A stretch of 29,652 nt of DNA, from positions 181,012-210,663 of the forward strand of contig NW_005200783.1 of NCBI RefSeq assembly GCF_000372725.1. Reading direction: 5' to 3'. How positions within the stretch are numbered: the stretch's first letter is position 1; each line of letters opens with the position of its first letter. A program made the translations under genes and the position numbers. The notes below the pieces were generated by a model. It was not told the origin of the DNA. It did not search any database and saw only the letters and a list, made by a program, of their open reading frames with translations. The DNA comes from Emiliania huxleyi CCMP1516. Its lineage: Eukaryota > Haptophyta > Isochrysidales > Noelaerhabdaceae. Below are positions 25,723 to 29,652 of this stretch, piece after piece.

Positions 25723-26080
25723 CAGGTTCGTCGCCGGCTGCCTCGCCGCCGCCGACGGCGCCGCCACAGCAACAGGCCTTCAGCGCTGGCTCCGGACGGC
25801 GTTCGCTGAGTCGGTCTGCGCCGTCGCTTTCCCCGGCGCGTTTGGCGCCGTGCGGGCGAGGCGGCCAGAATTCTTAAAACACAAGCCTCTCTCCCAGCAC
25901 ACTGGCACGACAAGGGCGCGGACTGGCGCGGACTAGCACACACACCGGCACACCACCGGAGTCGCCTAAGCTAGAAGCGGGACACGCAGTCTTGCCTTCC
26001 AGCCAGCGCTCTCTAGGACACGGGTTCGGCGGCACTCGCCGCCGCGTTCCGCTGTATTCGCCGCTCTCTCGCAGCCCCTC

Positions 26081-26258
26081 GTACTCACGCGCTGCTCTGA
26101 GTGCACTGCACGATCTCCCCAGATCTCCCCAGATCTCTCCAGATCGCGTGTACTCACGCGGTGCTCTGAGAGCACTGCACGATCTCCCCAGATCTCCCCA
26201 GATCTCCCCAGATCTCTCCAGATCGCGTGTACTCACGCGGTGCTCTGAGAGCACTGCA
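26081..26258. repeat. Tandem repeat, 69/79-bp unit
   Basis: Units begin GTACTCACGCGGTGCTCTGA at 26081, 26150 and 26229 (the last is partial). Each ends in two to three CCCCAGATCT sub-repeats, and the second unit carries one extra. It lies just upstream of the first recognised RSH exon, probably in an intron. Confidence 0.85.
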
Positions 26259-26355
26259 CAAGTACCGTCTTCCCGCCCGAGATTCGGCCTACCACACCAC
26301 CCAGGGGACTGAACCCACACTGGATTCGACGACTCTGGAGGTATGGTACGCGTAG

Positions 26356-27491
26356 GCGTGGCACGGTCAGCTGTCGGCCGCCGGGAGCGAGGAGCTCGAG
26401 GAGGCGGCGAGGCGGGTGGAAGCGGCGCTGGCTGCTTCCCTGCCGGCGGGCTCGTACCGCGTCGAGGCGCGAGATGTGGGGAGATATGGCTGAGATCTGG
26501 GGAGATATGGCTGCTTCCCTGCCGGCGGGCTCGTACCGCGTCGAGGCGCGACTCAAGCCGGCGGTGTCTCGGCTGTGTCTCGGCTGTGTCTCGGCTCTAC
26601 CTCGCTGCACCTCGGCTGCACCTCGGCTGCACCTCGGCTGCATCTCGGCTGCACTTCGGCTGCATCTCGGCTGCACTTCGGCTGCATCTCGGCTGCACTT
26701 CGGCTGTAGGCGAGACTCAAGTCGGCGGCGTCGCTCTTCGAAAAGGTTCGAGAGACAGCCGAGAGACAGCCGAGAGACAGCCGAGAGACAGCCGAGAGAC
26801 AGCCGAGAGACGTGAGCGGCGCCTCTTCACAGCGGCGGCTGTGAACAGGTCGCGTTGCGCGGCAAGCGAGCCGACGATTTGCTCGGACTCCGGGTGGTGC
26901 TCGACGGGCACCGCGAGTACGGCGCGGCGGGCGGGCTGTGAACGGCGTCTCTTCACAGCAGCGGCGGGGCGAGGTAGGTACCGCGAGTACGGCGAGGCGG
27001 CGGGCGGGCTGCCGCAGAGGGCTGGCGACCACTCGCGCTGCCTCGCGGTGCGGCAAGTGGCGGGCCGACTTTGGGGCGAGGTCGCCTTCTCGGACTACAT
27101 CGCGTCTCCAAAGGCCAACGGGTACTGTTCCCTCCACTCCACCTACGCGCTGCCGTCGGGCACGCCGCTCGAGCTGCAGGCGCGAGATAGGGGGAGATAG
27201 GGGGAGACACTCTCACCGCCGCATGTCCAGCTGACGGTGTCTTCACCTCGCTATCCATCTATCTAGGTGCGCACCGGCGCGATGCACCGCCATGCAGAGT
27301 CAGGACCCGCGGCGCACTCGGCCTACAAGGCCGGCGCGGCGGCGGACGCGGCGGCGGGCGGCGGCGGGCTCGGCGGCGGAGGCTGGCTGGGAGGCGGCTT
27401 CTTGCCGCGTGGCGCGGCGCCACTGGCTCGGCTTCCTGCGCTGTTTGGGGAGGCGGCCGCGGAGAGCGGCGCCAGCGCGGCGCCGCCGTGA
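26356..27491 (+). CDS. RelA/SpoT-homologue (p)ppGpp synthetase domain, multi-exon
   Basis: Exons read: 26356 (or 26371)-26466, 26710-26745, 26849 to about 26907 or 26923, about 26978 or 26997 to 27179, and 27267-27491 (stop). Introns are GC-AG at 26467 and 27180 and GT-AG at 26746-26848; the junctions give SYRVE-ARLKSAASLFEK-VALRGKRADDLLG. The synthetase signatures are in order: RLKSAASLFEK (substrate-binding RxKS), ADDLLGLRVVLDG with the Asp of DLxGxR, FSDYIASPKANGYCSLHSTY, the catalytic Glu in PLELQVRT, and MHRHAESGPAAHSAYKAG. RSH proteins make the alarmone (p)ppGpp from ATP and GDP/GTP; algal and plant forms act in the plastid. No HD hydrolase motif was found upstream, and no TGS or ACT domain follows: the protein ends in a Gly/Ala-rich tail. 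So this is a synthetase-only form, or its N-terminal exons are unrecognised. Confidence 0.85.
26430..26551 (+). repeat. 43-bp exact direct repeat at an RSH exon-intron boundary
   Basis: GGCTGCTTCCCTGCCGGCGG and the next 23 bases occur at 26430-26472 and 26509-26551 without a mismatch. The first copy is the 3' end of an RSH exon plus the start of the intron; the second lies in the intron. Reading through from the first copy meets a stop, so the first GAG/GC junction or removal of the 79-nt interval is required. Confidence 0.85.
26565..26707. repeat. CTCGGCTGCA minisatellite inside an RSH intron
   Basis: About twelve units of CTCGGCTGCA, CTCGGCTGTGT or TTCGGCTGCA fill the intron and end at the CTGTAG acceptor at 26704-26709. 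The array is flanked by a 20-bp near-direct repeat: GGCGCGACTCAAGCCGGCGG at 26545-26564 and GGCGAGACTCAAGTCGGCGG at 26709-26728. Confidence 0.85.
26750..26812. repeat. 12-bp GAGAGACAGCCG array in an RSH intron
   Basis: Five to six units of GAGAGACAGCCG fill the 103-nt GT-AG intron 26746-26848. It is followed by an inverted repeat (TTCACAGC and GCTGTGAA, 26826-26845) directly before the acceptor. Confidence 0.85.
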
Positions 27492-27866
27492 GAGAGTCGT
27501 GGACCGCGTGACGCGGCTGGCGTGCCTTGCGGTATCGGACTATCGTTTCCATGGGTACACATGGTACACTGTACTAATTTCTCATACAGCACATGACCTC
27601 TGTCTTCGGTCGCCAGTGAGCAGCGAGTGTCCGCAGTCTGCCACCACTTGGGATGACAGGAAGACGCACACACCTCCATCCACACCGCCCAGAGCACCGC
27701 GGACTTGGGCAAAGCTGTGACATTTGCGATAGGTAAGGTAAGGTAAGGTAAACTTCTCCACACACACGAGGTGGTGGGGCAAGGGGGGGCAACCCTCGCG
27801 TCTCCACGTCTAACGACAGGAGCCCCACGGCATTTAAAGTGCAAGGCCCGGTGCGCGTGGGTGAGC

Positions 27867-27867
<1 letters not shown>
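27492..27867. other. Downstream of RSH; no recognised gene
   Basis: Contains four GGTAA units (27731-27751). On the minus strand there is a modest open stretch (AVLWAVWMEVCASSCHPKWW, about 27700) of natural composition but no recognised family. No terminator or polyadenylation signal stands out. Confidence 0.35.

Positions 27868-27939
<72 letters not shown>
27868..27939. repeat. (GT)36 microsatellite
   Basis: An uninterrupted 72-nt GT run, the longest dinucleotide tract in the window. It abuts the inverted copy of the family 1 terminus at 27946. Confidence 0.98.
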
Positions 27940-27941
<2 letters not shown>

Positions 27942-27945
27942 CCTC

Positions 27946-28132
27946 CACCTCGAGAACCTCGAGAGAGAGAGAACGGGTGCTCTGCGTGGGCGCTGTGCTC
28001 TCGAGGTTCTCGAGGTGGATATCCTTTGGCCGCGTTGGGTAGCGAGGATTGGTGTAACCCGAGCCACGGAGGCGTGTTTTCTGACGGCCGACCGTCAGTG
28101 CACGGAGTTGCCCCTTCTCCGACTGCCCCCCT
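27946..28132 (+). repeat. Dispersed repeat family 1, copy C with inverted terminus
   Basis: 27998-28132 is a near-identical copy of 1787-1918. Just upstream, 27946-27966 is the exact inverse of its first 21 bases (CTCTCGAGGTTCTCGAGGTG plus G at 27998-28018), so the two form a foldback with a 31-nt loop. The right boundary after GACTGCCCC differs from copy A. Confidence 0.85.
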
Positions 28133-28140
28133 CGGAGAGG

Positions 28141-29578
28141 TAAGCTAGGGGGCGAAATCCACGGCCACAACCCCCTAGAGGCAATGGAGCGCTGAGAGAA
28201 GGCACTCGGCTGCAAGGGTAGCAGAGCACACCACTCCTACGCCCATGCCCCCTCAAAGACGGCAGAAACAGTCACACGCAATTAGTACATGGCCCAGCCT
28301 GCCTCCAGCTCGCGCCATCGCCCACTCGAGCTTTGCAGCGCGCGGGCTCACACTCTACTATAGGCCCCCTCGACGCCCACTTCGAGTTCTACTCAGCTAA
28401 GGGCCGCACTTGACGCTGTAAGCAGCTTTCTAACACAGGAGAACAGAATATTTACCTAACAGAAGGTACCGCGCAACTCCAACACTGGGCAAAAGAATCG
28501 TCCGCAATCTACTTTACCACCGCCCCCGCGGGGTAGCGAGAATGGCTCCGACCAGCGGCCCCGGTGCAGCAACAGCAGCTCCGCGCGCGGCGCCTCGGTC
28601 GCTCAGCCCGAGTGGGTGTCCATTAGCCTTGGCTTACCTCTCCGTCGGCGTATCGGCGAACCGCGCGCGGCGCTCACACCGTCGATTGCAAAGATAGGTG
28701 GTGGTTCGCATCGGGGGCGGCGCGTCGCTCGTCTCTCATCGGTCACGCTGTGGGGCGCGATCTTGCGAGCGGGTGACCGGCGAGGAGCCGTGTGGCCGGC
28801 CTTGCGCGTTCCGCATTGCCGCGTCCGGCTGCCTTGCCTGGGCCGCTTGCAGCTCGTCTGCACTTGGGCCTGCTCGGGTCGAGCGGCGCCGCCGCTTCGG
28901 CGTGGGCAGGGGCCCCTCCGATGCGGCCTAAGGACGTAGAGGGACGACGTCACCACTCAGAGAGTGGGGTCTCTCGCCTGGGCGACTGGAGAAGGACTGA
29001 AGTGGCATGATACAGGGTCTGCGCGAGAACTATGTGTGGGCGCGTGGGCATAACCCTGGCTCGCTCAGCACCTCGATGAGGTCACATGGACCACCAAGAA
29101 CTGGCACGGGCTGCAGATGCGGCAGCGCTTGTCTCTGTCGTTCTCCACACCGCCGTGGCGTGGCCGACGCGCGAGACGGTGAACGAGCTAGCGTGCGGGG
29201 ATAGCGGCATTGTGCACGGAGCTAAGTGCATTGCCGTTTTCTTAGCGGAGTCGCTTAGGCGGCTCCGGTGGTGTGCCTGTGATAGTGCTAGCACGCGCCA
29301 GTATCTCGCACCTGTGTCGAGGCTCGCGAGCCTGTCTGCTGTGAGAGAGCGAGTTGTTCTGTTTAAATTCTTTACTTTGGCCCCTGCTCGCTGCGAAACC
29401 GCACCGCCAAGTGCTGCTCCAAGGGTGATGGCCGCCGACGCGCCACGCCGCCCCCCCCCGCCCCCCCCCCTTCAGATATCTAGTCAACACGCCCGTATCT
29501 CAAGACATGCGGTGGAGCCCTCCGCTCCCACACTCGGACGCTCCTCTTTCTAGACCCCCCCGCCCCCGCCCGCGCCTT
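28141..29578. other. No recognised gene
   Basis: Less GC-rich between 28140 and 28520, then GC-rich. Open frames on both strands (for example plus 29086-29553, MDHQELARAADAAALVSVVL) have no recognised domain. There is a C-homopolymer at about 29453-29471. A frame near 29063 reads QHLDEVTWTTKNWHGLQM and looks locally coding, but it stops soon after. Confidence 0.4.
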
Positions 29579-29652
29579 TCAATGCACCGCCGCCTCATTC
29601 AGCGCCCTCACCGCCGCCTCCAGCCACGCGGCGACCTGCGGGCCCGAGGCGG
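29579..29652 (-). CDS. 3' end of a gene running off the window
   Basis: The minus strand entering from the right edge reads ASGPQVAAWLEAAVRALNEA, then AVH and a stop at 29581-29579. It looks like an amphipathic C-terminal helix and has a natural composition, but only about 24 residues are visible, so no family can be named and coding status is not certain. Confidence 0.35.
   Translation of the reverse strand, partial: ASGPQVAAWLEAAVRALNEAAVH

Noticed and set aside
24885..25767. Minus-strand frames with repeated DEPRCSR
   Set aside because: They translate the CTCGGCT minisatellite and the GGC microsatellite, not a protein repeat under selection.
26356..27491. Bacterial contamination as the origin of the RSH gene
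   Set aside because: The coding sequence is interrupted by several spliceable introns and by minisatellites shared with other parts of the window.

Overview
This is a strongly GC-rich nuclear window from a eukaryote, most likely a unicellular alga with a secondary plastid; a haptophyte-type genome is my best guess. The reasons are genes split by short introns, repeated GC-AG splice junctions that restore reading frame exactly, eukaryote-only families (RPF2, F-box/RCC1, a CCR4-NOT-like TPR protein), a predicted signal-plus-transit presequence, a RelA/SpoT-type synthetase domain, and abundant minisatellites and retroelement debris. There are no operons, no ribosome binding sites and no sign of a bacterial or viral origin. 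The species assignment is inference.

Layout. 1-1626 (minus): partial TPR protein resembling CNOT10, apparently cut off at its 5' side by retroelement debris. 1629-3025: a decayed RNase H reading frame split by an ~0.86 kb insertion with a target-site-like duplication. 3026-3757: minisatellites. 3758-4307 (minus): secreted thioredoxin-fold protein without a CxxC motif and with an apparent frameshift. 4388-5713: a repeat block bounded by 27-bp inverted repeats. 6607-7476 (minus): secreted Cys-rich protein built from two related modules. 8000-9750 (minus): retroelement fragment with an intact RNase H domain. 10188-10975: nested short interspersed repeats. 10981-11660 (plus): putative plastid membrane protein. 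13661-15061 (minus): F-box/RCC1 seven-blade propeller protein. 16077-17880 (plus): RPF2, a ribosome biogenesis factor, four exons resolved. 19574-21136 (minus): membrane-anchored enolase-superfamily (mandelate racemase-like) protein. 22401-22788: cluster of imperfect palindromes. About 26356-27491 (plus): (p)ppGpp synthetase domain of an RSH protein, five exons, possibly with 5' exons from 24856. The last 74 bases hold the end of a minus-strand gene.

The genes do not form one pathway: they are separate housekeeping or secretory genes in repeat-rich DNA. The most interesting signal is in the RSH gene. Two of its introns are bounded by direct duplications of exon sequence and two share an internal motif, as expected if the introns arose by recent duplication or insertion. 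Related CATCTCGG minisatellites occur inside predicted introns of both the RSH and TPR genes. A second notable signal is a short interspersed element with a pyrimidine tail, one copy of which sits inside another repeat between 10-bp target site duplications.

Limits: splice sites were placed by eye from frame restoration and family resemblance. Exons lacking a recognisable domain are uncertain, and most long open frames here are GC-driven shadows.
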